Shown one piece after another: positions 44,282 to 53,680 of a DNA stretch of 63,009 bases (positions within the stretch are counted from its first letter, which is position 1; every line of letters begins with the position of its first letter). This stretch comes from Phycisphaerales bacterium UBA2421 (GTDB taxonomy: Bacteria; Planctomycetota; Phycisphaerae; Tepidisphaerales; Tepidisphaeraceae), in assembly GCA_002343075.1 (NCBI GenBank), contig DDRH01000057.1, positions 341 through 63,349 on the forward strand, written 5' to 3'. The notes under the pieces are model-generated. The model saw only the letters and a list, made by a program, of their open reading frames with translations, made no database searches and was not told the DNA's origin. Made by a program: the position numbers and the translations under genes.

Positions 44282-44388
44282 CGGCAATGTAAGCACTGCA
44301 ACGCGAACACCGAATGGTCGCCGAAAGATGCGGCAAAGTCCGATGCATCGGGCGTGATTTTGTCGAAGCAGTGCGTAAGATCGCGCTG

Positions 44389-45009
44389 ATGCCTTTAGAT
44401 TGGCCCGCATTGATCATCGGCCTGCTGACCGGCGCCTATTGGGGCCGCGTCATCAAGCTCGTGTTTAAGACCAAGCGCACCACCGGAAAGGCCGGTAATT
44501 TCTGGCCCGCAGAGAGGCTTGGGCAAGTGTTGCGGGTGATATGGTACCCCACGGTTATTGCATGGATTGTCTGGCCACTAATCAAAGCATGGACCGTACA
44601 AGAAAGCACGCTTACGCAGCCGCTTTATGAAAACTGGATCATTCGTTGTTCGGCGCTGGGAGTGGCATTGGTCGCATACTGGCTCACGCTAATCTGCTGG
44701 AGAAAGATGGGAACAAGCTGGCGGATGGGAATCGATCCGAACGAAAAGACGCAGTTGATTGTGACGGGTCCCTACGCATACGTGCGCCATCCGATTTACA
44801 CGCTTCAAGCGGTGATCATGCTGGCAAGCCTCGCTGCGGTGCCTTCAATTTTCATGGCGATCATCGCGGTGCTGCTCATCGCGCTGCTCTACTGGGAAGC
44901 CCGGCGGGAGGAGCAGTATCTTCTGCGCACCCACGGCCCGGTTTATGGCCGATACCTCAGCGCTGTCGGCCGCTTCATTCCCAAATCGGCGTCGCCCGCG
45001 CAGCTTTGA
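44389..45009 (+). CDS. Isoprenylcysteine/phospholipid methyltransferase-like membrane protein
   Basis: A 206-residue membrane protein of the ICMT/PEMT group. It has four to five membrane segments (ALIIGLLTGAYWGRVIKLVF, YPTVIAWIVWPLI, GVALVAYWLTLICW, MLASLAAVPSIFMAI) and the motif LIVTGPYAYVRHPIYTLQA that binds the methyl donor, then YWEARREEQYLLRTHG. Bacterial members methylate lipids or small carboxyls; the substrate is unknown. ATG at 44389 is preferred over an upstream start at 44314. Confidence 0.85.
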   Translation: MPLDWPALIIGLLTGAYWGRVIKLVFKTKRTTGKAGNFWPAERLGQVLRVIWYPTVIAWIVWPLIKAWTVQESTLTQPLYENWIIRCSALGVALVAYWLTLICWRKMGTSWRMGIDPNEKTQLIVTGPYAYVRHPIYTLQAVIMLASLAAVPSIFMAIIAVLLIALLYWEARREEQYLLRTHGPVYGRYLSAVGRFIPKSASPAQL

Positions 45010-45027
45010 TGCAATAGAGGTAATGCG

Positions 45028-46311
45028 TTGAGATCATTCTCGCCCAAGCTCAACGTCTTTCAGCGGCTGATTCGACAATGGGAGCGATTGCACCCCTACA
45101 ATGCCGCGCAGGCAATGCGGCTGGCATTCGATGCGCCGCCGGATTCGATCGGCCGAGCGTGGCAACAATCGATCGTCGCCCTCGGGCTTGGTCGGGTAAC
45201 GGTTGTTGAAGACCGCGTGCAGTCTGATTATGAGAGCCTGGCGGTTTCCAGTACCAATCTGGCTGATGTGGGTGATGAGACCCAGTTTGATACATTCCTG
45301 ACCAATCATCTCAATACGCCGTTTTCCGACGCGGCGTTGCCTTACCAGCCGTTTTACTTTCGATCCGCTTCGGGAACTGTCATCGGTTTGGTGTATCGAC
45401 ATTGGGTGTGCGACAGTGTCTGCATTCGGGCGCTCATGCACGAATGGCTCAAGCGATTGTCAGCTACTGAGCAGCCTTCGCCGGGGCCGCTTCTGACGGC
45501 CCGGCACGGATATTGGCACCACTTCGGCCCTTCGGCAGCGGGCTGGCCGGTTTTTCCTGGTTTCCTGCAACAACTGACGCTCGCGGCGCGGCTGCGGCGC
45601 TGCCGCAGGGTACACGTCGGCCGCGGGGCTTCGATGCAGGTGCAGGTGACCAACTTGCGAGGCAGCGATGGCATCGTCGCGAGCATCCGTCAGGCATCGC
45701 GCCGCAGGGGGATTAAGGTCAACGATCTTTTTCTGGCCGCGCTGGCACGCACCAGCGAGGCGCTGTCACCGCTTGAGCCAGCATCACGGCGAAGCGATCT
45801 GGCCCTGGGCACGATTGTCGACTTAAGGTCGCTGCAAGGGCGCCCGCCGGGCGATGCATGGGGGTTGTTTCTCGGGTTTACCAATACGATTGTTCGCTCG
45901 CGCATCCTCCGCGACGACGAACGCCTGCTGGCGACGATCGCGGCACAATCAAAACTCGCCCGCAGCGGCAGGCAGGCGCAGGCAAGTCAGGTAAGAATGG
46001 CATTCGCACTGGCCGCGGGTGCTCTGCTCGACGACCGGAATGTGAAGGAACTCTACCGGAAGCGGATGCCGCTGGCGGGCGGGATCAGCAACGTCACCCT
46101 TCAACGGTCATGGGCGGCCGAAGCGCATCCGAAGCTCATCACCGAATACATGCGCTTCTCCCCGACCGGGCCATTTTTGCCGCTGGTGCTTACCCCCACC
46201 ACGCTTGGCGATCGCCTTCACCTGGGCATCACCGTCCGTAGCCCGGCCGACCCCAGCACCGGCGAAACGATCGGCCGCCGGTTTCTGGATGATCTGCAGA
46301 AGCTTCTTTAG
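45028..46311 (+). CDS. CAT/condensation-fold acyltransferase-like protein
   Basis: A 427-residue protein with the HxxxD motif of the CAT/condensation superfamily (YRHWVCDSVCIR) and a later region like wax-ester-synthase or condensation domains (GIKVNDLFLAALARTSEAL, LALGTIVDLRSLQ). It probably transfers an acyl group, donor and acceptor unknown. The start is TTG at 45028 with GAGG upstream. It follows the methyltransferase by 18 bases, so the two may act together. Its 3' end overlaps the convergent amidase gene by four bases. Confidence 0.7.
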   Translation: MRSFSPKLNVFQRLIRQWERLHPYNAAQAMRLAFDAPPDSIGRAWQQSIVALGLGRVTVVEDRVQSDYESLAVSSTNLADVGDETQFDTFLTNHLNTPFSDAALPYQPFYFRSASGTVIGLVYRHWVCDSVCIRALMHEWLKRLSATEQPSPGPLLTARHGYWHHFGPSAAGWPVFPGFLQQLTLAARLRRCRRVHVGRGASMQVQVTNLRGSDGIVASIRQASRRRGIKVNDLFLAALARTSEALSPLEPASRRSDLALGTIVDLRSLQGRPPGDAWGLFLGFTNTIVRSRILRDDERLLATIAAQSKLARSGRQAQASQVRMAFALAAGALLDDRNVKELYRKRMPLAGGISNVTLQRSWAAEAHPKLITEYMRFSPTGPFLPLVLTPTTLGDRLHLGITVRSPADPSTGETIGRRFLDDLQKLL

Positions 46312-47561
46312 TTGACATTCATGGTCGCCGGCACCGACGCCGGCCGGGTGGCAGCGGCGCGGGCTTGCTTCACGCGCTGCGGACGGATGGTGAGCGACCA
46401 ATCCTGCGGCTGAACCTCAACAACATACCGCTGCGGGTGGTTGGCGTGCTTAAACATGTTGGAAAAATGGATTTCAAGGTCAATGGCCATCGTCGTACCA
46501 GGCTCACCGCGCGATGGGAGTGTAAACGTCGCGGTCAATTGTTTTGTTACCGGGTCAAAATCATGCGGTACAGGCTTGCCGTTAATATTGACGCGCACAC
46601 TCGATTGCAGGATGCGCGTCCGATCCCTGCCCCACCAGTCGGGCAGGCGCTCATCAAGGGTGGTGGCCAATCGAACCTGGTTTCCGCCGACCGGGCTGAA
46701 GGCAACAGAGGGGGTGAGTTGCGTTGGTCGCCCGCCGTACGCCCATTCGCACAGACCTTCGTAGATTGCGTAGGCCTCGCGCAGATTATAGCCCGCATCG
46801 CGGAGCCGTTGTTCTTCTTCGTGCTGGGTGTAGAACGAGCATTCGAGCAGAATTCCGGGCACCTCGCACGCGCGAAGCACACCAAAGCCGCCGGGATACA
46901 TGAGTTGGTCGCTGAGCAGGGGCGACGTCTTGCCGACATCGGTCCGCATCGCGGCGCCAAGGCGGTGTGCTATGTACCTTGCGGCGTCCAGCCCAGTTTC
47001 GGCGTCATCCACCTGGCCGTGGTACCAGACGCTGGTGTAGTTGGCGACGGGGTTGTTCACGGCGTTGTGATGAATGCTGATAAACAGGTCAGCCCCCACC
47101 CCGCCGTCGGGGCGGATGGCCGAATTGGCGATGTCGGCGCGTTCTTTCAGGCCGAGATACATATCGCGATCGCGAGTCAGGATGACATTCGCACCGGCGT
47201 CTTTGAGTAACCGATGTAACAATAGCCCGACGCGGAGATTGATGTCGTCTTCGCGAACGCCGGTGGGGCCGCGTTTGTAGGTGGGGTCTTTCTCGACACT
47301 GTTGCCGTCGCTCATGCCGTGACCGGGGTCGAGGACGATGGTAACACCCTTCAAAAACTTCTCCGCCGGATGGCGCGGGATGATGATCGCCGGATAGCTC
47401 CCAATCCAATCGGGCCGGGTGTCGATCAGCTTCATTGCAGCTTCAAGCGACATTGGCTCTTCTGTCGGCCGGGTGGTGACCGCGCGCTTCGGCCCGCAGC
47501 CGACGAGACAAACCGCGGCGCAAACAAGGGCCGCAGAGAGATAGTGTGAGGTTTGTTTCAT
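46308..47561 (-). CDS. N-acetylmuramoyl-L-alanine amidase lipoprotein
   Basis: Cleaves the amide bond between MurNAc and L-alanine in peptidoglycan. The 417-residue protein has a lipobox (AAVCLVGC) and the amidase_3 core: TIVLDPGHGMSDGNSVEK (zinc His), LTRDRDMYLGLKERADIAN, DLFISIHHNAVNNP and the glutamate in PGILLECSFYTQHEEEQRL. After about residue 285 comes a beta-rich C-terminal region without a named domain. It is likely anchored in the outer membrane facing the wall. Confidence 0.92.
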   Translation of the reverse strand: MKQTSHYLSAALVCAAVCLVGCGPKRAVTTRPTEEPMSLEAAMKLIDTRPDWIGSYPAIIIPRHPAEKFLKGVTIVLDPGHGMSDGNSVEKDPTYKRGPTGVREDDINLRVGLLLHRLLKDAGANVILTRDRDMYLGLKERADIANSAIRPDGGVGADLFISIHHNAVNNPVANYTSVWYHGQVDDAETGLDAARYIAHRLGAAMRTDVGKTSPLLSDQLMYPGGFGVLRACEVPGILLECSFYTQHEEEQRLRDAGYNLREAYAIYEGLCEWAYGGRPTQLTPSVAFSPVGGNQVRLATTLDERLPDWWGRDRTRILQSSVRVNINGKPVPHDFDPVTKQLTATFTLPSRGEPGTTMAIDLEIHFSNMFKHANHPQRYVVEVQPQDWSLTIRPQRVKQARAAATRPASVPATMNVN

Positions 47562-47638
47562 TTCTACTCGCGTTCGAAATTCTGTGCGCTTTTGTGTGCT
47601 TCGCGGTTCAATCCGTTAAGGGACAGTCCAAGACTGAG

Positions 47639-48556
47639 TTAGACAATCTCCGGCACTTCCACCCACGCCCCGCTCTCTTCGATCGACTGGTTTCCCTTTT
47701 CCATCACCGCGATGTTTTCAACGATGTCGCGAAGTGATACCGGGGCTTCCCCGCCTTCAAAAAACCTGACCATTCCTTCAACGAGCCGGGTGTAAACGGG
47801 GGCAAAATCGACCACAAACTGCTGCACCGCCTGCTCGCCGTGAACGGTTGCGCCGAAGCTCCATGTGCCTTTTCGTTCGAGACGCATGCGGACATACCGG
47901 CCATCGCGATACTCGTAATCGACCAGATGCCGGTCTTGGGATCTCACCGCGCTCACACGCGCCACCCCCGGCCCCTGCCCGCTGGCCTTGAAGACGGCAT
48001 CGACCATCTCGATGCTGTGACAGCCGTAGTGCCAGAGGTCGGGCATCATGTCGAGGGTTTCCCCGGCACCGTAGGCATCGATTGCGACGATTTTGCCGAG
48101 CTTGATGAAATCGAGCTTGGGAATCTCAGTGACAAATCGCAGGGAGCTGGCTGAGTAAGCCCGCGCCTTGCTCTTACGGGCGGCGGCGAGGATCGACTTC
48201 GCCTGCTCTAAACTGCAGGTCATGGGCTTATCGATGTAGGTCGGCAGCCCGCGTTCCAGCGCAGGCAGGGCCAGGTCTTTGTGCTTGTTGCCGTTGACCG
48301 CCAGCACGAGTACGCCGTCAACGCTCGAAAGCATTTTATCAAGGTCGCTGGCGCGGGTGACGCCCATCGCAAGTGTGTCGGCCGACCACTTCTCGATGTC
48401 GGCCGGATTGGGCCAGTCGTGCTTACCGTCGGTCCAGAATTGCGTCACCCGGCACGTCGTGCTGCCGGATTCGTTCAGCGCCTTGATACGTTTTGTGAAC
48501 TCCGAGAGGTGAGAGGAATCGATCCCGATACAGCCCAGACGAATTTCGTCCGCCAT
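47639..48556 (-). CDS. Gfo/Idh/MocA-family oxidoreductase
   Basis: A 305-residue NAD(P)-dependent dehydrogenase-like protein: LGCIGIDSSHLSEFTKRI at the N terminus, VDGVLVLAVNGNKHKDLALP and the family EKP-type motif as DKP (YIDKPMTCSLEQAKSIL). The dinucleotide motif is GCIGIDS rather than the usual GxGxxG, so cofactor binding may be altered. Substrate unknown. ATG at 48556 is preferred over TTG at 48559. Confidence 0.85.
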   Translation of the reverse strand: MADEIRLGCIGIDSSHLSEFTKRIKALNESGSTTCRVTQFWTDGKHDWPNPADIEKWSADTLAMGVTRASDLDKMLSSVDGVLVLAVNGNKHKDLALPALERGLPTYIDKPMTCSLEQAKSILAAARKSKARAYSASSLRFVTEIPKLDFIKLGKIVAIDAYGAGETLDMMPDLWHYGCHSIEMVDAVFKASGQGPGVARVSAVRSQDRHLVDYEYRDGRYVRMRLERKGTWSFGATVHGEQAVQQFVVDFAPVYTRLVEGMVRFFEGGEAPVSLRDIVENIAVMEKGNQSIEESGAWVEVPEIV

Positions 48557-48637
48557 CAAACACGCATCCTTTACAAGTTAAGCTTATAGAATTTTACGAA
48601 GCGGCGCGCGAATGACAATTGCACGAGCGATGCGAGA

Positions 48638-49273
48638 TCAATCTAACTTTTGGCGGCGAATGACAAAGCGGTCTTCTGTGATCTTGCCATCGCGGCTGAA
48701 CACCAGCGTGAGTGTGATCTGGGTCTCACCGCGCCAATCCCAAAACGCCGGATTGGAAGCGTCGTAAACGGTGTAGCTCGGCGGATCGTAAAAGTATGGC
48801 TCGTCGTACGGCCCTGAGTACCGCCCGCGGGCCGAACCGGTGCGATAGCGAGACCGGGTATACCAGTCATCCCGGTAATACCCCCCGCTGGAGACGCCAA
48901 ATCCGAAAGAGACCGCGCCCCGATCAGGCTGCAACTGCGGGCGCGTCGGCGGGAGGATGAGCTTGATAAAACTCCCAGCCGCGATGGTCTGTCCAAGCAC
49001 CGGGTGGCTCGACCCTTGCTCGCTGACGACCGTACTTTTCGTCGCCACCAACTCGACAGCGGTGCTGCCTGAATTGTATATGAACATCACCAGCCTGCCT
49101 TCGACAGCGCGCAGGCGATACTCCGCCGCGTCGGTGGTGAAAGCAAGCTCTTCCTTTCCCTGCACAGTCCCGGCAACGTCGGGCGGGTCAACAATCGCAA
49201 AACCGTAGCGTGTGCAGCCACCGGCTACTGTCGCAAGCAGGAGAGAGACTGTCAGGCGATGAAACAGATGCAT
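48638..49273 (-). CDS. Hypothetical exported protein with possible lipobox
   Basis: A 211-residue exported protein. The signal sequence ends ATVAGGC, a possible but non-ideal lipobox. The mature part is beta-rich (YRLRAVEGRLVMFIYNSGST), with a Tyr/Arg/Gly-rich stretch (GGYYRDDWYTRSRYRTGSA) and a terminal strand pair (QITLTLVFSRDGKI). No family recognised. Confidence 0.75.
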   Translation of the reverse strand: MHLFHRLTVSLLLATVAGGCTRYGFAIVDPPDVAGTVQGKEELAFTTDAAEYRLRAVEGRLVMFIYNSGSTAVELVATKSTVVSEQGSSHPVLGQTIAAGSFIKLILPPTRPQLQPDRGAVSFGFGVSSGGYYRDDWYTRSRYRTGSARGRYSGPYDEPYFYDPPSYTVYDASNPAFWDWRGETQITLTLVFSRDGKITEDRFVIRRQKLD

Positions 49274-49282
49274 CGTACAAGC

Positions 49283-50038
49283 TCAAGACTGTTCGACGGG
49301 GGCGAGGTTAGCCGAATTGGCCAGAGAGCGATGGACGGCATCTTGAGCGATCTTGCCAATAATCGCGATCACGATCACCGCCGAGATGATGCCGAGCCAG
49401 AATAGCCACTGGCTATCGGCTAGTTTGAATTCATCGGCTCCGACATGAGCACCCACCCAGACGACGATCGCAGTCCGAGGCGCCATGCCGAGCAGCGTGG
49501 CAAGCAGATAAGGCACGAACCGCGTCTTCGCAGTTGACAGCACAAGGTTGGATATCGCAAAAGGCGAATTGGGGGGAAATCGAAGCAGTGTCACGATCCA
49601 GAGCGTTTTCCAGAAACCGCCCTTGAGCAACGCTTCGTAAACAGCGCGCCACTTCGGGTTCTCATTGAGCAGTGTCACCACCCGCTCGCCGGCAGCCTTT
49701 CGGCCGACGGCATAAGCAAGTAGTGCGGCAAGGACGATCCCTGACATCGCCGCGAGCAAACCAGGCCAGAAGCCGAATGCCCACCCGCCGAGCAGGGAAT
49801 AGACATAGGTTGGCAGGAGATTCAGCCCCCCGAGGGGGACAAACGCCGCCGCGAAAATGATCGGGCCGATGCCAGCGTGGCCGCGCAGCCACTGGCTTAC
49901 CGGCTGGATGTAGTAAAGCAGGAGAACACTGCCCAGCGGCGGAACGACCGACGCCATCACCGCCAGCGGCCCGGCGGGGCCGAGTCGGCGCAAAAAGTCC
50001 TTGATCGTACGGGCCGACGGCGCGGTCTGGCTGGACAT
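49283..50038 (-). CDS. TVP38/TMEM64-family membrane protein
   Basis: A polytopic protein of 251 residues in the DedA/TVP38 superfamily. It has about six membrane segments and the family core FGFWPGLLAAMSGIVLAALL, RFPPNSPFAISNLVLSTAK and LLGMAPRTAIVVWVGAHVG. Bacterial relatives move or scramble lipids; no specific role shown here. ATG at 50038 is preferred; an upstream start at 50128 would add 30 residues. Confidence 0.87.
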   Translation of the reverse strand: MSSQTAPSARTIKDFLRRLGPAGPLAVMASVVPPLGSVLLLYYIQPVSQWLRGHAGIGPIIFAAAFVPLGGLNLLPTYVYSLLGGWAFGFWPGLLAAMSGIVLAALLAYAVGRKAAGERVVTLLNENPKWRAVYEALLKGGFWKTLWIVTLLRFPPNSPFAISNLVLSTAKTRFVPYLLATLLGMAPRTAIVVWVGAHVGADEFKLADSQWLFWLGIISAVIVIAIIGKIAQDAVHRSLANSANLAPVEQS

Positions 50039-50164
50039 TTCTTTGGTTGATTCCACTACGCGAGGAGTATAGGCCCACCGAGCGTAAATCGCACTCGCTT
50101 CCGCTTCGGGCAGATTTTGCGTACACACTTGAATATTGGATCAAGCTTGTGAAGGTGCGGAACG

Positions 50165-50788
50165 ATGCAGACAAATCATGAACTAATCGTAGAACCGATC
50201 GGCCTGGACGTGGAAAAGCTCTCCCGGCCGCTGAACTTCGCAGAGTTGTACGGTAATGACCACCCCGTCGAACTCGAGATTGGAATGGGGAAGGGAACAT
50301 TCATTACCGAACAGGCGATCGCGCGAAGAGATGTGAATTTTTTCGGAATTGAATACGCCCGATTCTACTGGCGGTATTGCAGCGACCGGCTGCGGCGGCA
50401 TCATTGCGACAATGCGCGGACGGTGCGTGCCGAGGCCGGATTTTTTCTGCACGAGTTCGTTCCCGACGCATCAATCGATGTCCTGCACATCTACTTCCCC
50501 GACCCCTGGCCCAAAGCACGCCACAACAAGCGCCGCTTGGTGCAGGAAAGATTCATGCCCACGGTGCTCCGCATTCTAAGGCCCGCCGGGCGAATTCAGG
50601 TGGTGACCGACCATGCGAACTACTTTGAGCAGATAGACAGGGTAATCAGAAGTACCGCAGGGCTAGCCGTGGTTGATTACAACCGGCCCGGCTCGGCGGG
50701 GGATGGCGAGTTTGTCGGGACCAATTTTGAGCGAAAGTACCGGCGCGAAGGCCGCCCGTTCAACGCCATCGCTGCGGTGCGCGCCTGA
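50165..50788 (+). CDS. trmB: tRNA (guanine-N7-)-methyltransferase
   Basis: Methylates guanine 46 of tRNA with SAM. The 207-residue protein has the SAM-binding motif VELEIGMGKGTFITEQ, FFGIEYARFYWRYCSDR, and the TrmB signature YFPDPWPKARHNKRRLV. Length matches TrmB. It is divergent from the TVP38 gene. Confidence 0.94.
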   Translation: MQTNHELIVEPIGLDVEKLSRPLNFAELYGNDHPVELEIGMGKGTFITEQAIARRDVNFFGIEYARFYWRYCSDRLRRHHCDNARTVRAEAGFFLHEFVPDASIDVLHIYFPDPWPKARHNKRRLVQERFMPTVLRILRPAGRIQVVTDHANYFEQIDRVIRSTAGLAVVDYNRPGSAGDGEFVGTNFERKYRREGRPFNAIAAVRA

Positions 50789-50828
50789 CCCGCGGGGGCC
50801 GGCGGTGCTAGTGGACGACGCGCGGCTT

Positions 50829-51524
50829 TCAATCGGCCGTTACTTCATGCCAGTTCTGCATCTTTCGTGGGTGATAGGTCATCGCTGTGGGGTCAAATGA
50901 GAGGAAAAGCGATACATGTCCGTCGGCGAAGAGCACATTGTTCCCGCCGCGATGAATATTCAGCCCGCCTGGCTCACCCTTGAAAACGACCCCGACCTGC
51001 GTCGCGTCATCCTTGTCGCAATCGTCTTCAATATGGCCCGAGGTTCCGAACCCGTTGGGATAAAGCCCCGGCGCGGTGCAATCGCCGCTGAGGACGAACT
51101 GGCTGCTCTTTCTGATCTCGCCCAGTTTCATGGTCTGTCGGCCGGTGATGAAGCTGTAGCGCGCCGTGAGAAAGTAGTTGATGCGCCGGTCTTCCGGGAA
51201 GTTGGGGCAGTTGTACACTTCGGAGGCGGGGCCAGCCATGTATTTTTCGAGTTGCTCGGTCCAGCCGTCGCCGGGCGTGTCGTCGCCGGTGCCATCTCCG
51301 CCGATGGTATGCCAAGCCGACCAGGTGGGCAGGAAAAACTTGTAGTTGCTCGCGTAGTTATTGAGCGCGATGCCCACCTGCCTGAGCTGGCTGGAGCACT
51401 TTAATGTCTTGCTCTGCTCGCGCGCCCGACTCATCGCCGGCAGCAGGATGCCGATCAAGATGGCGATGATGCCAATCACCACCAGCAGTTCGACGAGGGT
51501 AAATGCTCTAACTTGCTTTCGCAT
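50829..51524 (-). CDS. Type II pseudopilin-like protein with H-x9-DG motif
   Basis: A 231-residue prepilin-type protein. The N terminus has the processing site ([18 protein letters not shown]) and the C-terminal domain ends with [18 protein letters not shown], in which H-x9-DG is the motif typical of planctomycete and verrucomicrobial secretion pseudopilins. Such genes are multi-copy in these genomes. ATG at 51524 is set by AGGAGT eight bases upstream. Confidence 0.9.
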   Translation of the reverse strand: MRKQVRAFTLVELLVVIGIIAILIGILLPAMSRAREQSKTLKCSSQLRQVGIALNNYASNYKFFLPTWSAWHTIGGDGTGDDTPGDGWTEQLEKYMAGPASEVYNCPNFPEDRRINYFLTARYSFITGRQTMKLGEIRKSSQFVLSGDCTAPGLYPNGFGTSGHIEDDCDKDDATQVGVVFKGEPGGLNIHRGGNNVLFADGHVSLFLSFDPTAMTYHPRKMQNWHEVTAD

Positions 51525-51570
51525 AGTGATACTCCTGTTTGAACCGCACGCCAGCCGATCGAAACCACTC

Positions 51571-52197
51571 TTACAGCTCCAAGAGATATCGACATTTCTG
51601 CCGGTCGCCTCGCTTAAAAAGCACGTTCGATTCTGGCAAATCCACAATGTCGATCAGCGTTGCGCCAAGCCGCTCGGCGGTGCGTCGGCTGGGCCAGTTA
51701 TCGGGGTTGACTGTGATAAACAACTCCTTCAAGCCGTGCGCGCGGGCCAGCGGCAACAGCAGTCGCACCGAGCGTTCGGCCAGGTGCGCCCCGCGCGCCG
51801 GGGGGTAAACGTGGTAGCCGACGTGGCCGAAGTAGGTCCGCACCTCCGGCGTATCGGCCACCCGCAGGCTGCAGCCCCCGGCAATCCTGACCGCGGGGGA
51901 ATATTCGGGTCGAAGCCGCATCCAGAATGCGTACCCTCTGGCCCGCTGCTGGGAGGCGTCGCCGGGGTCATTTCCGCCGGGGGCAACTCGCAAAAAGTCA
52001 AAGAGCTGACGCCGAGTGGTGCCCGCCTCGCGCGGGGCGTCCCGAACCGTGAGCGGGTGCTGACAGGCCTCCATCACGTCGGCAATGTGCCGGACGTCAG
52101 GCCGAATCAGCTCCAGTTCCCGATCCACCAACCTGCCCGGAACCAACCACTGCAACAACACAGCGAGGAATCGTACGCATTCGGCCCCGGACGCCAA
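51571..52197 (-). CDS. GNAT-family N-acetyltransferase-like protein
   Basis: About 208 residues. The GNAT core is clear in the second half: [20 protein letters not shown] (acetyl-CoA binding R/QxxGxG/A-like) and [21 protein letters not shown]-terminal region is helical without motif. The start is uncertain: TTG at 52197 or GTG at 52128, neither with a strong ribosome site. Substrate unknown. Confidence 0.75.
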   Translation of the reverse strand: MASGAECVRFLAVLLQWLVPGRLVDRELELIRPDVRHIADVMEACQHPLTVRDAPREAGTTRRQLFDFLRVAPGGNDPGDASQQRARGYAFWMRLRPEYSPAVRIAGGCSLRVADTPEVRTYFGHVGYHVYPPARGAHLAERSVRLLLPLARAHGLKELFITVNPDNWPSRRTAERLGATLIDIVDLPESNVLFKRGDRQKCRYLLEL

Positions 52198-52228
52198 GCA
52201 GCTTATACTATTCTTCTATAAGACGAAA

Positions 52229-52255
52229 CCGGCGGTCGATTATTTCGACCGCCGG
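52229..52255 (-). terminator. Possible terminator after the 54-residue gene
   Basis: CCGGCGGTCGA pairs with TCGACCGCCGG over a five-base loop (11 base pairs). On the minus strand only TTT follows, so efficiency is uncertain. It lies 34 bases after the stop codon at 52289. Confidence 0.65.
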
Positions 52256-52288
52256 CTAAAATTACTTAAGTCTTTGCCAAGTCAACAG

Positions 52289-52453
52289 TTATGGCATGGT
52301 GAAAGGATAACCCGTGAACGCCTGTCCATATTTCATGAACATGGCGAGCAGCGCCATCGCCTGAACAATCACCGCCACCCCTAGCAAGACGGTGTAAACA
52401 TTGTTCCCCGCGCGAACCGGAATCACGTCGTTGCCTGCACCAATTCGACTCAT
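52289..52453 (-). CDS. Small single-span membrane protein (54 residues)
   Basis: Translation gives 54 residues: MSRIGAGNDVIPVRAGNNVY, a hydrophobic span (TVLLGVAVIVQAMALLAMFM) and a short polar tail ending FTMP. AGGTG lies about eight bases before the ATG and a hairpin follows the stop. It begins 47 bases after the end of the coiled-coil gene at 52501-53373 on the same strand. Size and charge suggest a membrane accessory peptide. No known family recognised. Confidence 0.7.
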   Translation of the reverse strand: MSRIGAGNDVIPVRAGNNVYTVLLGVAVIVQAMALLAMFMKYGQAFTGYPFTMP

Positions 52454-52500
52454 ACAGCACCTGCTTAACTAGTCTCAAAACTACAGACAGCCCAAGAGGA

Positions 52501-53373
52501 TCAGAGTTGCGTCCGGACTTCAACGCCAGCGCGAACGTCGGCAATCGCCGGGCCATCGAGCCGACCTGTGGCCTCGTTCGGCTCGACGGAATCGACCGTC
52601 AGCACGCCGAGGAATTTGCCCGAGTCGCGATCAACCACCTTAAACTCCATGCCGCGCATAACGCTATCGGCCGAACCGACGGAGATGGTTGCATATGGAA
52701 TGCCTGCGATGGTACGCGTTGCCCGGACAACGCCGTTAATCGGGGGTGCCCCACCGGCCAGGCCGGTTGGCGTCTCCAGGATCGAGGCGACATTTCCACC
52801 CATGTCCTTCAGAGCCTTTCCGAGCTTGCCGGACTGGTTTTGTGCCTCGGCGAACTGCTCTGCCAGGAACCGGCGTTCTCGCTCGGTTACTTCCAGCTTG
52901 TTGGTCAAATCGCTGATGGTCATGGACTGCTCAGCGTTTTGCTTGGTCATGGTGTCGTTGGTCGTGCGAAGGCTGGCTGCCATGTCCTGCAGTTTGCTCT
53001 TGGTGTCTTCGCTGCTCTTGAGCGCCTCTGTAAGCCGGCTGAGGTCGGCTGACTGCAGGGCAAGCTGCGACTGCGCCTTGGCAAGCTCTGCATCGCGGTC
53101 GGCGACGAACTTATTGGCCGCGTCGCGGGCCTGCTTCATTTGCTCAATCTGGGCGGTTGCAGTTTTGAAGTTTTCCGTTGCAGCACGGGTGGCGTCCTCA
53201 GCGGCGGCCTTGTAGTTCTCTGCCTCCTGGTTTTTCAGGGCCAATGCCTGATTGGCAGTCTCGGCCGCCTTTCGGGCGTCTTCGACAGTGTTAACGTAAG
53301 TGACGAACGCTGCCGAAGATACAATCGACAGCACGACCAACAATACGACGAAGATCTTCGTCAGGGGACTCAA
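52501..53373 (-). CDS. Membrane-anchored coiled-coil protein
   Basis: A 290-residue protein: N-terminal signal anchor (IFVVLLVVLSIVSSAAFV), a long coiled coil (about 30-180) and a small beta-rich C-terminal domain (about 205-290) reading IAGIPYATISVGSADSVMRG, EFKVVDRDSGKFLGVLTV. The C-terminal part resembles barrel domains that sit at the end of envelope-spanning coiled coils, as in MreC. Function unknown. It precedes the 54-residue membrane gene. Confidence 0.8.
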   Translation of the reverse strand: MSPLTKIFVVLLVVLSIVSSAAFVTYVNTVEDARKAAETANQALALKNQEAENYKAAAEDATRAATENFKTATAQIEQMKQARDAANKFVADRDAELAKAQSQLALQSADLSRLTEALKSSEDTKSKLQDMAASLRTTNDTMTKQNAEQSMTISDLTNKLEVTERERRFLAEQFAEAQNQSGKLGKALKDMGGNVASILETPTGLAGGAPPINGVVRATRTIAGIPYATISVGSADSVMRGMEFKVVDRDSGKFLGVLTVDSVEPNEATGRLDGPAIADVRAGVEVRTQL

Positions 53374-53680
53374 GGGCGGCTCCTTGGATTGACGGTGTCA
53401 AATCAGTGGTGTTACGGCCTATCGCCGCATCCAGGTTCGCGCGATTTTCCGGCGAAAATCTCCGCGCCCAATGCTCGAAGTGTTATCGTATTGTGCCCTG
53501 CCGGGGTGTCAAGTTTAGGCTCGATTAACGTCAACTCACCCGCGTGACGCCCGCGAGGCAAAAAACGCCTGTGGAACGCGAACTTCCCCCCCCTGCTCGT
53601 CAACGGCGCCCCGGGAGCGTTTCAGGCCTCATTTGCTTCAATCTAATGGAAAATTGCGGTAGACTCCCCGATTGCGACGA
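53374..53680. other. Gene-free interval before the lipid A operon
   Basis: No gene is seen. It holds the divergent promoters of the coiled-coil gene and of lpxC-fabZ. A small AGGC/GCCT hairpin with an A-rich loop and a run of eight C lie between 53550 and 53600. No known regulatory element is recognised. Confidence 0.4.
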
